Positions 8,547-16,985 of a stretch of 28,593 bases of DNA are shown here, one piece after another. The stretch covers positions 1 through 28,593 of the forward strand of contig JAJTHU010000176.1 in NCBI GenBank assembly GCA_021300055.1, in the 5' to 3' direction. Position numbers and translations under genes: made by a program. Source of the DNA: Nitrosomonadaceae bacterium. GTDB lineage: Bacteria > Pseudomonadota > Gammaproteobacteria > Burkholderiales > Usitatibacteraceae. The notes under the pieces are model-generated. The model saw nothing but the letters and a program-made list of their open reading frames with translations. It did no database searches and was not told the origin of the DNA. Each line of letters starts with the position of its first letter. The stretch's first letter is position 1.

Positions 8547-10487
8547 TTATTGACGTGGCGTAACCGGGTCGGGAATGACCGGATTGGGAATCGGGATGAT
8601 GGGCTCAGCCTCCTTAAAGAAGCGACCATCAGGCAGGAAGCGGCGGTACTCTTCCAGATCGGTCTGTACGCTGGCATCCTTGAGTACCACCGGTCGAATA
8701 AACACAACGAGCTCAGATTTCGTGCCACGATCGTTACGGTAGCTCACAGCATCGCCAAGTATCGGAATGCGTGAAAGCACTGGCAAACCATCTCGTGCGG
8801 TGCGGAAGCTATCTTGCATCAGCCCACCCAACACCGTTGTTTGTCCGGACCCGACTCGTAGCACCGTTTCGAACTCACGTGTCTGGATGATCGGAAACGG
8901 GCTAGGGATGGTTCGCGTGCGATTCGGACCGTCTGCCACCACCAAGCTGGGGTTCGGATCTTGAACTGTGCGCAAAATTTTGGTGATGCTCGGGCGAATG
9001 TTCAGCGTGACGATGTCGTTCTCGCCGATTTGCGGCGTGATGCTCATTACGATGCCTTCGGGTACGACATTCGGCGTAGAGGTGTACGCAACAACCCCCG
9101 CCGTTGTCGTTCCGCCCGGTGTCACTTCAGCCTTGATGGTGAAGTAGACCGTATTCTCAACAACCTTCATGACGGCAGTCTGGTTGTTTAGCGTTGTCGT
9201 GCGTGGGCTTGAGAGCACCTTGGTGTTGCCGAAAGAGCTCAGGAGCTTGATGGTGCTCGAGATGTTCCCACCGGCGGCCGCATTGGGATTCGAATAGGCG
9301 ACGGAAAAGAATCTGCTGTCGAGATTGGTGCCTGTCGGTGTGTCGTTCGATCGCGTGAGCACTTGGCGGAACGAATAGCCTAGCCCTTCCAAACCAAGCG
9401 CCGACCAATCAACACCCGACTGGTACGCGTCATTGAGTTCGACCTCGACAATGGTTGCTTCGATCAGGACTTGGCGTTTCGCCGATCCTGAGACTTGCTC
9501 GATAAATTGAGCGATTTTTTCGTGCTGACGCGAGGTGGCGCGCACTGAAATTGTGCCGGTTTCTGCGTTGACAATGACCGATGCCGCCTCACGGAACGTA
9601 AGCGTCGATTCGGATACTTCGGTGGTCGCTTCGCCCCTTGTTTCTCCGGGGCTAACGGCCGCCGCGGTCGATCCCGACGCCGCCGTTCTCGCGCCCGCAC
9701 GAGTTTGGGTTGTCGCAGCTTGGAGCAGCTCTTTTTGTCTTGTGGTGGTTTCCGTGCTTCCTTTGGGCAATTGCTTGTCCGTTTCGCGGAGCAAGTCCTT
9801 GATGTTCTTTTCAAGGTTTTCCCAGAACCGGTTTTTCGCCGAATTCTCAATCTTGACGCTGGAGGTATTCGTGCCACTTGGCGTCGCCCCGCCCCCTGTG
9901 GTCCCACCTGGGGTGCCTATGACCTGGGTTTGCACGCCGAATGTGCCCACGGTGTCGCGGTTCATGTTGACGTAGTCGACGCGATAGAGACGCAGGTACG
10001 GCGAATCTGGGAGAACAGCGATGTTCGGACCTTCCACTTCCCAGCGCATATCGATCTGGCGCGACATGCGAGTCAGGATCTGCTTGATGGTCTGGTTCAC
10101 GGCGTTGAGCGTGATCGTGCCTTGAATCCCGGGATGAATATCGATGTTGGTGCCGGTATCTCGCGCCATGGCCAACAAGATTTCTCTGGCTGGGACGTCA
10201 ATGACCGTGACGGAGTAGCGTTTTTCTTCTGCTGACGGTTGTGGCGCGGGTGGCAATGGCACCTGACGAACTGGCGCCGGGGGCGCCTCTGCTCGGGAGC
10301 CTTGCACTGTTTCAGGTTTGGTGCGCAGATGGCTGTCGACTTTGGCAACGGGAACAGTCCCACAGCTTGCGAGAAACAGCGCAGCAACGGCCACCGTCAA
10401 GGTGGTCGCGCGAGGGCGTGACCGCGTTGCTGTTTGTTGTAGCGTTCCCCGGACGGGGTCAATCAATTGGTGATCGGAAGCGCGCAC
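8547..10487 (-). CDS. mshL: MshL outer-membrane secretin (lipoprotein)
   Basis: About 646 residues with a lipoprotein signal (hydrophobic core AVAALFLASC, lipidated Cys in LASC). An STN/secretin N-domain follows (VIDVPAREILLAMARDTGTN), then a Ser/Thr/Gly-rich insertion, an N1-like domain (TISVRATSRQHEKIAQFIEQ), and the secretin core with VPEGIVMSITPQIGEND and VLGGLMQDSFRTARDGLPVL, ending in ELVVFIRPVVL. It forms the outer-membrane channel through which the MSHA-type pilus exits. The start is uncertain: the frame is open to a GTG at 10535, but the GTG at 10487 has GAGAAAG at good spacing and gives a more usual signal-peptide length. No ATG is available in frame. Confidence 0.9.
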   Translation of the reverse strand: MRASDHQLIDPVRGTLQQTATRSRPRATTLTVAVAALFLASCGTVPVAKVDSHLRTKPETVQGSRAEAPPAPVRQVPLPPAPQPSAEEKRYSVTVIDVPAREILLAMARDTGTNIDIHPGIQGTITLNAVNQTIKQILTRMSRQIDMRWEVEGPNIAVLPDSPYLRLYRVDYVNMNRDTVGTFGVQTQVIGTPGGTTGGGATPSGTNTSSVKIENSAKNRFWENLEKNIKDLLRETDKQLPKGSTETTTRQKELLQAATTQTRAGARTAASGSTAAAVSPGETRGEATTEVSESTLTFREAASVIVNAETGTISVRATSRQHEKIAQFIEQVSGSAKRQVLIEATIVEVELNDAYQSGVDWSALGLEGLGYSFRQVLTRSNDTPTGTNLDSRFFSVAYSNPNAAAGGNISSTIKLLSSFGNTKVLSSPRTTTLNNQTAVMKVVENTVYFTIKAEVTPGGTTTAGVVAYTSTPNVVPEGIVMSITPQIGENDIVTLNIRPSITKILRTVQDPNPSLVVADGPNRTRTIPSPFPIIQTREFETVLRVGSGQTTVLGGLMQDSFRTARDGLPVLSRIPILGDAVSYRNDRGTKSELVVFIRPVVLKDASVQTDLEEYRRFLPDGRFFKEAEPIIPIPNPVIPDPVTPRQ

Positions 10488-10553
10488 AGGTTGCTTTCTC
10501 AGCTCGGTCTCATCACGGTGTCTGCAGCAGGTCACTATGCAGGTGGACTGTTT

Positions 10554-10580
10554 GGATCGTTCCGATCTTGGGAACGACCC
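10554..10580 (-). other. Hairpin in the mshL leader
   Basis: The inverted repeat GGATCGTTCC (10554-10563) and GGAACGACCC (10571-10580) forms a 10-bp stem with one G-U pair and a 7-base loop. It lies upstream of mshL, downstream of the candidate promoter. No T-run follows on either strand, so it is not a standard intrinsic terminator. It may act in mRNA stability, processing or regulator binding. Confidence 0.45.
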
Positions 10581-10618
10581 CGCAGACTAGAGCCCTATTT
10601 TTGTTGGATCCTAGTGAC

Positions 10619-10647
10619 TTTATATGCGGAAATACCAATTAAAGCAA
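10619..10647 (-). promoter_or_regulatory. Candidate sigma-70 promoter for mshL-mshN-mshE-mshG operon
   Basis: On the minus strand TTGCTT (-35 like) is separated by exactly 17 bases from TATAAA (-10 like, 5 of 6 matches). It sits in an unusually AT-rich gap between mshM and mshL. Transcription would start near 10612, giving a leader of about 125 bases that includes the hairpin at 10554-10580. This is prediction only. Confidence 0.4.
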
Positions 10648-10693
10648 TGAGTTGGACGAGGGTTCAATATTTTTTGTGAAGATTTCGCTGGTG

Positions 10694-12070
10694 TCAGGGT
10701 GACTTTGGTCGGAAGTCATCCCGAATTGCTTGGAACGACCGTGCATAGGGTCGGAATTGGGTTAGGCGGGTCGGCAGACCGGCCAGTTCGGCGCTTGCCT
10801 CAGCGCGGTCGTTGTAGTTGCCGTACAGGACGCTTACTTTGGGGTTTTCCGGTGTGCCCGAGAAATAAAGCATCACGCGGTCGGCGTTGAGTTCGCGGTT
10901 CACATTGCGAAGGTAGGCTTCAATTGCTGCGTGTTCGCGCTCGTCAGCCGTCATCAGTTGGATCGAATAGCGGGAGCGGGGAACTTGGGCGATGCGCGCC
11001 GCGTCGGCGTCCGCACGAACCCGTAGCCATTCTGGCGCGCTCGATGCGGGAGCGGCGGCCGACGTGCTTACGGCGCCTTGGTCACTTGTGGTTGCGGTGG
11101 GCGCGGGACTTGGCGCAGCCGTCGGGGCCGTCACAGCCGCCGCACTCATTGCGGCGGGGCTTCGAGCGCTGAGGCGCCCAGCGACAAACCCTAGCCCGAG
11201 ACCAACAATGAGCGCGACGCCCCCTGCCAAAAAAGCCGCACGCTTCGAGGTTGTGTTGTGCTGAACGACGATCTGCGTGTCCGCGATCGCCGAACGTACC
11301 AGATCGGGTGTGATGGTGTGCGTCCCTGCCGCAAACGCGGCGAGCAGGGTCTTGTCGCAGAAGATGTTGATTCGGCGCGTGAGACCTTCAGACGCCTCGG
11401 CAATCAGCTTGAGTGACTCGGGGCCGAACAGTTCTGGCCCCTTGTAACCGGCTGCGCGTAAGCGAAAGTTGACGTAGTCCTTGATGTCGTGTGCGGGGAG
11501 GGGCAGCAAATTGAAACTATGGGTGATGCGCTCACGCAGTTGGCGCATGTTTTGCAGGGAGAGGTGTTGGTCGAGTTCGGGTTGGCCGAACAGGACGATT
11601 TGCATGAGCTTTGAGTGGCTCGTTTCGAGGTTCGACAACAGGCGAATCTCTTCTAGCGTTTCGAGGGGCATTGCGTGCGCCTCATCGATGAGAGCTACGA
11701 CTTGACGCCCCTCGGCATGGATTTCGATGAGCCGCTCTTGCAGGCTGCGAATCAATTTGGTGGTCGAGATGCCCTGCGTTTCAAGATCGAGGTCGCCCGC
11801 AATCGTTGCAAGCATTTCGTCGCGCGAGAGCGAAGGCACGGCCAGGTAAATTGTCTCGACGGTCGTCGGCAGCCGCTCCATGAGTACGCGGCAGAGCATG
11901 GTTTTCCCAGAGCCGACCTCGCCAGTAACTTTGACGATTCCCTCGCCGCTGGTGATCGAGTACAGCAGCGCTTCAAGCGTTTCGCCGCGGCTCGCACCTG
12001 AGAAGAAAAATTCGGTGTGCGGTGTAATCTTGAATGGTGCTTCAGTCAGGCCAAAGTGTTCGAGATACAT
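10694..12070 (-). CDS. mshM: MshM-like AAA+ ATPase (ExeA/GspA type) with SPOR-like tail
   Basis: A 458-residue protein that opens with MYLEHFGLTEAPFKITPHTE, the hallmark N-terminus of the ExeA/GspA/MshM family. Walker A GEVGSGKT lies at 50-57 and Walker B VVALIDEAH at 124-132, with ELD and QLRERI elements after it. A membrane segment at about 278-299 is followed by a Pro/Ala/Thr-rich linker and a C-terminal domain (about 365-455) beginning RYSIQLMTA, which looks SPOR-like. Such domains bind peptidoglycan, so this protein may couple ATP-driven secretin assembly to passage through the cell wall. It lies about 206 bases upstream of mshL and 120 bases after the regulator gene. V. cholerae MshM, from memory, is shorter and lacks this tail. 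Confidence 0.85.
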   Translation of the reverse strand: MYLEHFGLTEAPFKITPHTEFFFSGASRGETLEALLYSITSGEGIVKVTGEVGSGKTMLCRVLMERLPTTVETIYLAVPSLSRDEMLATIAGDLDLETQGISTTKLIRSLQERLIEIHAEGRQVVALIDEAHAMPLETLEEIRLLSNLETSHSKLMQIVLFGQPELDQHLSLQNMRQLRERITHSFNLLPLPAHDIKDYVNFRLRAAGYKGPELFGPESLKLIAEASEGLTRRINIFCDKTLLAAFAAGTHTITPDLVRSAIADTQIVVQHNTTSKRAAFLAGGVALIVGLGLGFVAGRLSARSPAAMSAAAVTAPTAAPSPAPTATTSDQGAVSTSAAAPASSAPEWLRVRADADAARIAQVPRSRYSIQLMTADEREHAAIEAYLRNVNRELNADRVMLYFSGTPENPKVSVLYGNYNDRAEASAELAGLPTRLTQFRPYARSFQAIRDDFRPKSP

Positions 12071-12190
12071 CGTTGATGTTCATTCTTCCATTAGTCTGAG
12101 CTTCATGGCACCGGCTATGAGTATCGAGTGCCGCGATCGGGTCAAGCACGGTGCGCGGCGAGTTTAGCACCCGACTTCGTCGACAGTCGT

Positions 12191-13630
12191 CTATTCGACT
12201 TCGGGTGTAACCGAGCGTTGGGTTGGCCGCAACGAGTCGAGTCGACTGTAGAGCGTCGATCGGGAGACGCCGAGTATTTTTGCTGCTTGGGTCATGTTGC
12301 CGGCGGCGATTTCGATTGCGGCGTCGATGTAGGCGAGCTCAACATCAGCAAGCTTGGATTCGAGTCTAAACAGCGCACTCTGCATGATCTGCGCTTTGGG
12401 GTCGAAAGCCGAGACAGACTGCTGCTTGTCAGTCGGTATTTCGAACTCCTGCGCCAGATCAGCCGCGCTGACCTGATAGCCCGAGTACTTTGCCGTGAGC
12501 CGGATGACGATGTTCTTTAGTTCGCGAACATTCCCGGGAAACCCGTACTGAAGCCATGCTTGGCGTGCCGCGTCGTCGAGCGAAAACGGCTTGGCATTGT
12601 GTTGCGCGCTGTACGAGACGGAGAATGCGTCTAGCAAACGCAACTTGTCCTCGCCTAGCTCTCGAAGCGGCGGCATGGAGATGCTGAGCACGGAAAGGCG
12701 GTGATAGAGATCAGCGCGGAACCTGCCCGCCTTTACTTCGGCGCGCAGGTCACGGTTGGTGGCGGCGATGATGCGCGCCCTTGCATGCCTTGATTGGGTC
12801 TCGCCTAAGCGTTGAAACTCGCCGTTTTCTAGGACCCTCAGCAGCTTTGGCTGCAAATCCATTGGCAATTCCCCAATCTCGTCGAGGAAGAGCGTCCCAT
12901 CTCCAGCGTCTTCAAAGTAACCTGCTTTTGCCGCGTTCGCGCCTGTAAAGGCGCCTTTGGCGTGCCCAAAGAGTGTCGCTTCTACCAAATTTGCTGAGAT
13001 GGCGGCGCAGTTCAGCGCCAAAAATGGAAGATTGGCTCGTGGACTCAGTTGATGGAGGCTTTGTGCGACTCGCTCCTTGCCGCTTCCCGACTCACCTTCG
13101 ATTAGCGTCGGGAATGTGGATGCGGCGTAGAGGTCAATTTGGCTTTTGAGCTTGCGCATTGCCGAGCTCTCGCCAATGAGAAGCGCGTCATCGAGCGAGC
13201 TGTCACGCGGCTCGATTTCACCCAACTGAGCGAGCAGCATATCGCGCAACCTGCGTGGCTCGCAGGGTTTGGGGACGAGGTCAGCCGCCCCCAATGCTCG
13301 GGCGCGCCTAGCGTTTGACTGTTCGTTCTGTCCCGATAGCACCAAGATGCGGATCGCACTCGACCAGCCGAGCAAATCGCCCACCAGCTTGAAGCCCTCG
13401 GTGGGTTGATCCGTAAGCGGCGGCAAGCCGAGGTCGATCAGCGCCAAGTCCGGCGCGAATTTTCCTTCTCGCAAGAGCGACATCGCCTGGCTGCGGGAAT
13501 CGCGCACTTCGACTTCAAAGTCCGACGCGAGCACAAATGCCAACGAGTCGGTGATTAACGGGTCGTCATCGACGATGAGCAGGCGCGGCTTCGCTTGTGA
13601 GGAGCGTCGTGACGCAATTGTGTTTGCCAT
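12191..13630 (-). CDS. Sigma-54-dependent response regulator (NtrC/PrsR-like)
   Basis: About 479 residues with three domains. The receiver (about 15-135) has acidic residues in IVDDDP, phospho-acceptor Asp66 in LIDLGLPP and Lys121 in PKP. The AAA+ domain has Walker A GESGSGKE (179-186), the sigma-54 contact loop GAFTGA (226-231) and Walker B LFLDEIGELP. The Fis-type helix-turn-helix is near the C-terminus (GNMTQAAKILGVSRSTLYSR). The extended LGLPP...TEGF segment resembles PrsR-type regulators. I chose the ATG at 13630 because the receiver begins soon after it; the frame is open to 13789, but that extension shows no domain. It lies directly upstream of mshM on the same strand, so it may control pilus genes. 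No cognate histidine kinase is encoded in the window. Confidence 0.88.
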   Translation of the reverse strand: MANTIASRRSSQAKPRLLIVDDDPLITDSLAFVLASDFEVEVRDSRSQAMSLLREGKFAPDLALIDLGLPPLTDQPTEGFKLVGDLLGWSSAIRILVLSGQNEQSNARRARALGAADLVPKPCEPRRLRDMLLAQLGEIEPRDSSLDDALLIGESSAMRKLKSQIDLYAASTFPTLIEGESGSGKERVAQSLHQLSPRANLPFLALNCAAISANLVEATLFGHAKGAFTGANAAKAGYFEDAGDGTLFLDEIGELPMDLQPKLLRVLENGEFQRLGETQSRHARARIIAATNRDLRAEVKAGRFRADLYHRLSVLSISMPPLRELGEDKLRLLDAFSVSYSAQHNAKPFSLDDAARQAWLQYGFPGNVRELKNIVIRLTAKYSGYQVSAADLAQEFEIPTDKQQSVSAFDPKAQIMQSALFRLESKLADVELAYIDAAIEIAAGNMTQAAKILGVSRSTLYSRLDSLRPTQRSVTPEVE

Positions 13631-13823
13631 GGCTGCTGTATCAACTCTTACAGGATCGGGTGCGCGCAACAGTAGGTTCCGCGCGACATCGAAAACGCGT
13701 TGCTGTGTGCAGGTATTGTATGCGACCCAGACTCGCAGGGGCATTCGCGACAAGTCGTGGCGGAACTCTGGACGTGCGCTGCACTCCAATGCATGTACTT
13801 TGCCTTGCCCCCGGGTTGCGAGG

Positions 13824-13872
13824 GGTAAAGTTCGAGCGGCGGGTGGGCCGGTTGACGCCGAATGGTAAAGTT
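13824..13872 (+). repeat. Direct repeat pair GGTAAAGTT
   Basis: Two exact 9-base copies (13824-13832 and 13864-13872) lie 40 bases apart, close to four helical turns, in the spacer between divergent genes. The second copy overlaps the candidate promoter spacer at 13852-13880. It may be a regulator binding site, but the function is not shown. Confidence 0.35.
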
Positions 13873-13880
13873 ACGTTAAC
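13852..13880 (+). promoter_or_regulatory. Candidate promoter for mla operon
   Basis: TTGACG (13852-13857), a 17-base spacer and GTTAAC (13875-13880) resemble a sigma-70 promoter with a good -35 and weak -10. It lies about 190 bases before mlaF in the correct direction. This is prediction only. Confidence 0.25.
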
Positions 13881-14070
13881 AAAACACCGCTCAACGTGTC
13901 GGCGAAGCTGCTGCCGATCGCGAGAGGCCCGATGAGCAATAAGTCGTTCTGCTGCAGGGTCTTACCTTGGGCGCCCTCGTGGCCTCTGCTGAGCGCAAAG
14001 GTCCGTCGGGAGTAATTTCGGGTTCTGACCGCCTTGCCGACCGTCCCGAACTAACAATAAAGCTGGTCCT

Positions 14071-14916
14071 TTGCTACCAAATTCTTCGCCACCGACTGAT
14101 GATGCTTGCGCCAACGTTGTCAAAATCGACAACGTCGATTTTGCGTATGGCAAGCGTTCCATCCTCAAAGGTATTTCGCTAGACGTCCCGCGCGGGAAGG
14201 TTGTTGCCATCATGGGCGGGTCTGGCTGCGGCAAGACGACTCTGCTCCGCTTAATTGGTGGGCAGCTTGTGCCCTCGGCGGGCAAGTTGCTGGTTAACGG
14301 TCAAAACGTTGCGGACCTTGATCGCGACGGGCTCTACGCAATGCGGCGCAAGATGAGCATGTTGTTCCAATTCGGTGCGCTGTTCACTGATATGACCGTG
14401 TTCGACAACGTGGCTTTCCAGTTGCGCGAGCACACGGACTTGCCAGAAGACATGATTCGCGACTTGGTGTTGATGAAACTCAACGCGGTCGGATTGCGTG
14501 GCACTGCAGGGTTGTTTCCATCAGAGCTATCGGGCGGCATGGCGCGCCGAGTCGCTCTGGCGCGCGCTGTTGCGCTCGACCCAGAAGTAATCATGTACGA
14601 CGAACCGTTCGCCGGTCTCGATCCGATTTCGCTGGCGGTCGTCGGCAATACGATTCGTAGGCTGAACGATGCGCTCGGGGCGACTTCAATCGTCGTGACG
14701 CATGATGTGGTCGAGTCGCTACAGATCGTTGACTACTTGTACTTCATCTCCGACGGCTGCATCGTTGGTCACGGTACACCTGATGAGATCCGCGCGAGCC
14801 AAGAGCCGTATATCAAGCAATTTGTACATGCCGAGCTCGACGGCCCAGTTCCGTTCCACTACCCCGCGCCTCCCTATTCGGACGAACTCGGGTTATCACG
14901 CCGGGTGGGCACATGA
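14071..14916 (+). CDS. mlaF: MlaF, phospholipid ABC transporter ATPase
   Basis: A 281-residue ABC ATPase of the Mla pathway, which moves phospholipids between the outer and inner membranes. Visible motifs are FAYGKRSILKGISLDV, Walker A GGSGCGKTT, signature LSGGMARRVALARA, Walker B VIMYDEPFAGLD and the switch His in IVVTHDV. The start is the TTG at 14071: an in-frame stop at 14026-14028 limits extension, and no in-frame ATG or GTG lies before the conserved core. The ribosome binding site is poor, so the start is less sure than the gene. Its stop overlaps the start of mlaE by 4 bases (ATGA). The order mlaF-E-D-C-B is the standard operon. Confidence 0.93.
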   Translation: MLPNSSPPTDDACANVVKIDNVDFAYGKRSILKGISLDVPRGKVVAIMGGSGCGKTTLLRLIGGQLVPSAGKLLVNGQNVADLDRDGLYAMRRKMSMLFQFGALFTDMTVFDNVAFQLREHTDLPEDMIRDLVLMKLNAVGLRGTAGLFPSELSGGMARRVALARAVALDPEVIMYDEPFAGLDPISLAVVGNTIRRLNDALGATSIVVTHDVVESLQIVDYLYFISDGCIVGHGTPDEIRASQEPYIKQFVHAELDGPVPFHYPAPPYSDELGLSRRVGT

Positions 14917-15707
14917 TGTCTGATCCGTTCAAGCAAATTCGCGGACTCGGTGCCCGCGGCATCGAGTTTGTGTGGCGCGGTGGTGCGATGGCGCGCTTTT
15001 TCGTGCTGGTGCTCCTGCAGTCGGGTATGAGCTTCCGCCGCTTGGGGCTGACGATTCGCGAAATCTACTTCGCCGGGGTGATGTCCCTCGTCATCATCAT
15101 GGTTTCCGGTTTGTTCATCGGCATGGTGCTTGGCCTTCAGGGCTTCGAAACACTACAGAAATACGGCGCGGAAGAAACGATGGGCGTGCTGGTTGCGTTA
15201 TCGCTAGTGCGCGAACTTGGCCCGGTTGTTACGGCGTTGCTGTTCGCCTCGCGCGCTGGTTCTGCCATCACGGCGGAGATCGGCCTGATGAAAGCCACGG
15301 AGCAGCTTAAGGCGATGGACATGATGGCGGTCGACCCTGTTGCGCGCGTCGTGGCACCGCGCTTTTGGGCTGGGGTCGTGTCGATGCCGTTGCTCGCGGC
15401 GATGTTCTCGGCAATGGGTATTTTTGGCGGCTACATCGTTGCTGTTGTTTTGGTGGGGATCGATGCGGGCGTGTTTTGGTCAAACATGCAAAGTGCGGTC
15501 AGCTTCAATCACGACGTGCTTGGTGGAATCATCAAGTCAATCGTATTTGGGATTGCTGTGTCGATCATCGCGACGTTCGAAGGCTTTGATGCTGATCCGA
15601 CCGCCGAAGGTGTTTCGCGCGCGACGACGCGTACCGTTGTGACCTCGGCGTTGACGGTGCTCGCACTCGACTTGATGCTGACTGGCTTCATGATCAACAT
15701 GAAGTAA
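14913..15707 (+). CDS. mlaE: MlaE, phospholipid ABC transporter permease
   Basis: A 264-residue polytopic inner-membrane protein of the MlaE/YrbE permease family. Typical segments are QSGMSFRRLGLTIREIYFAG, GLFIGMVLGLQGFETLQKYG, a central region with GSAITAEIGLMKATEQLKAM, and C-terminal GFDADPTAEGVSRATTRTVV. It forms the membrane channel of the MlaFEDB complex. Translation begins at ATG 14913, overlapping the mlaF stop; a second ATG directly follows at 14916 and either could be used. It precedes mlaD by 21 bases. Confidence 0.93.
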   Translation: MMSDPFKQIRGLGARGIEFVWRGGAMARFFVLVLLQSGMSFRRLGLTIREIYFAGVMSLVIIMVSGLFIGMVLGLQGFETLQKYGAEETMGVLVALSLVRELGPVVTALLFASRAGSAITAEIGLMKATEQLKAMDMMAVDPVARVVAPRFWAGVVSMPLLAAMFSAMGIFGGYIVAVVLVGIDAGVFWSNMQSAVSFNHDVLGGIIKSIVFGIAVSIIATFEGFDADPTAEGVSRATTRTVVTSALTVLALDLMLTGFMINMK

Positions 15708-15728
15708 AGCAAGGAATTTGAGGACAAT

Positions 15729-16202
15729 ATGGAACGTAAAACTATTGATCTTTGGGTGGGACTATTCCTTCTCATGGGGTTTGCCGCGTTGTTGTTTTTG
15801 GCGCTGAAGGTCGGCAACATCGGCTCCGAGAGAAATGGATCGACCTATACCGTTGAGGCACGCTTCGAAAACATCGGCGGCCTCAAACTCAAGGCGCCGG
15901 TCAAGAGCGCGGGCGTGATCGTGGGCCGCGTGACCAATATCCGCTTGGACCCAGACAGTTTCCGCGCTGTGGCCACGCTCGCCCTCGACAAGCGATTCGA
16001 GTTCCCCAAGGATACGAGCGCATCCATTCTCACGTCCGGTTTGCTCGGTGAGGTTTACATCGGACTTGATGCAGGGGGCGACGACAAAAAGCTTGCTTCT
16101 GGTGACCGTCTGCAAATCACACAGTCGGCGGTGGTGCTCGAGCGATTGATTAGTCAGTTCATGTTCAACAAAGCAGCCGAAGGTCCGTCGGACAAGAAGT
16201 AA
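15729..16202 (+). CDS. mlaD: MlaD, MCE-domain lipid-binding protein
   Basis: A 157-residue protein with one N-terminal membrane anchor (about 9-29, GLFLLMGFAALLFLALKVG) and a periplasmic MCE domain (about 38-120) showing FENIGGLKLKAPVKSAGVIV and LLGEVYIGLDAGG. MlaD forms a hexameric ring on MlaFE that carries phospholipid. The start at 15729 has AAGGA and GAGGA upstream. Its length is normal. It is followed by 107 bases without a gene before mlaC. Confidence 0.93.
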   Translation: MERKTIDLWVGLFLLMGFAALLFLALKVGNIGSERNGSTYTVEARFENIGGLKLKAPVKSAGVIVGRVTNIRLDPDSFRAVATLALDKRFEFPKDTSASILTSGLLGEVYIGLDAGGDDKKLASGDRLQITQSAVVLERLISQFMFNKAAEGPSDKK

Positions 16203-16309
16203 ACGATTCGACTTGCGGCGCGTTAGTCGATTCTGATTGCGGATCATGCACAAAATTCGCATCGGGCAACTCGGCAAGTTGGCAATCTCCAAAATCGAAA
16301 GTTCATGTT

Positions 16310-16951
16310 ATGAAGCGAGTAGCGATGAAGAGCACCATGGGTTTTCTGTTCAGTACTTTGGTTGGTGTGGTGCTGAGCGTTTCCGCGTTTGCAGCATCGG
16401 CTCAAGAGAACCCAGACGAGTTAGTTCGCAAAAGCACGACAGAAGTGCTGGCGGCACTGCGCGCGGATAAAGAGTTGGCGGCGGGTGATCCCGCGAAGGT
16501 TGAGAAACTCGCGAACGAAAAAATCCTTCCTTATTTCAATATGCCGCGTATGACCCAGCTTGCCGTGGGTCGCTCTTGGCGTGATGCAACGGAAGCGCAA
16601 AAGACTGCGCTTATTAACGAGTTCCGCCGCTTGTTGGTGCGAACCTATTCGTCGTCGCTTTCCCAGTTTCGCAACCAGACGATCGATGTTCGTCCACTCA
16701 AGCTCGCTGCGAGCGACACCGAAGTTGTCGTGAAGACGGTGATCAATCAACCTAGCGGGCAGCCCATCCCAATCGACTACTCGATGGAGAAGTCCAAAGA
16801 CGGCTGGAAAGTCTACGATGTGCTGATCGATGGCGTGTCGTTGGTCACTAATTACCGATCTTCGTTTGCGACCGAGATCAAGAACACGGGCATCGACGGC
16901 TTGATCAAATCCTTGGCAGATCGTAACGCCAAGAACGCAGCGCGCAAGTAG
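16310..16951 (+). CDS. mlaC: MlaC, periplasmic phospholipid shuttle protein
   Basis: A 213-residue protein of the MlaC/Ttg2D family with a signal peptide (hydrophobic residues about 11-28, likely cleaved after ASA near 31). Family features are KILPYFNMPRMTQLAVGRSW and a C-terminal domain with SKDGWKVYDVLIDGVSLVTN, followed by FATEIKNTGIDGLIKSL. MlaC carries phospholipid between MlaA at the outer membrane and MlaFEDB. The start may be ATG 16310 or the in-frame ATG 16325. It lies between mlaD and mlaB, in the normal order; mlaA is not in this cluster. Confidence 0.92.
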   Translation: MKRVAMKSTMGFLFSTLVGVVLSVSAFAASAQENPDELVRKSTTEVLAALRADKELAAGDPAKVEKLANEKILPYFNMPRMTQLAVGRSWRDATEAQKTALINEFRRLLVRTYSSSLSQFRNQTIDVRPLKLAASDTEVVVKTVINQPSGQPIPIDYSMEKSKDGWKVYDVLIDGVSLVTNYRSSFATEIKNTGIDGLIKSLADRNAKNAARK

Positions 16952-16985
16952 CACCCACCCTCAACCTGATTACTTCTGCACCGCG

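Larger units (their letters stand above)
13631..14070. other. Gene-free divergent spacer between regulator and mlaF
   Basis: About 440 bases separate the minus-strand regulator from plus-strand mlaF. I see no convincing gene. It contains two exact copies of GGTAAAGTT (13824-13832 and 13864-13872) spaced 40 bases apart, a candidate plus-strand promoter at 13852-13880, and a TACAAT-like -10 on the minus strand at 13715-13720 that could serve the regulator gene. Confidence 0.5.

Noticed and set aside
10625..10670. Sigma-54-like TTGC element before mshL
   Set aside because: The element 12 bases upstream has GT instead of GG, so the -24 box is not supported; a sigma-70-like reading fits better.
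12071..12190. Sigma-54 promoter (GG-N10-GC) before mshM
   Set aside because: One GG-N10-GC spacing exists on the minus strand, but the flanking bases do not match the consensus elements TGGCAC and TTGC.
13631..13789. N-terminal extension of the response regulator
   Set aside because: The frame is open, but the extra 53 residues show no domain and the receiver starts normally after the ATG at 13630.
13551..13935. Plus-strand open frames over the regulator start and spacer
   Set aside because: Low-complexity, Arg/Cys-rich translations with no recognisable domain, partly antisense to the regulator gene.
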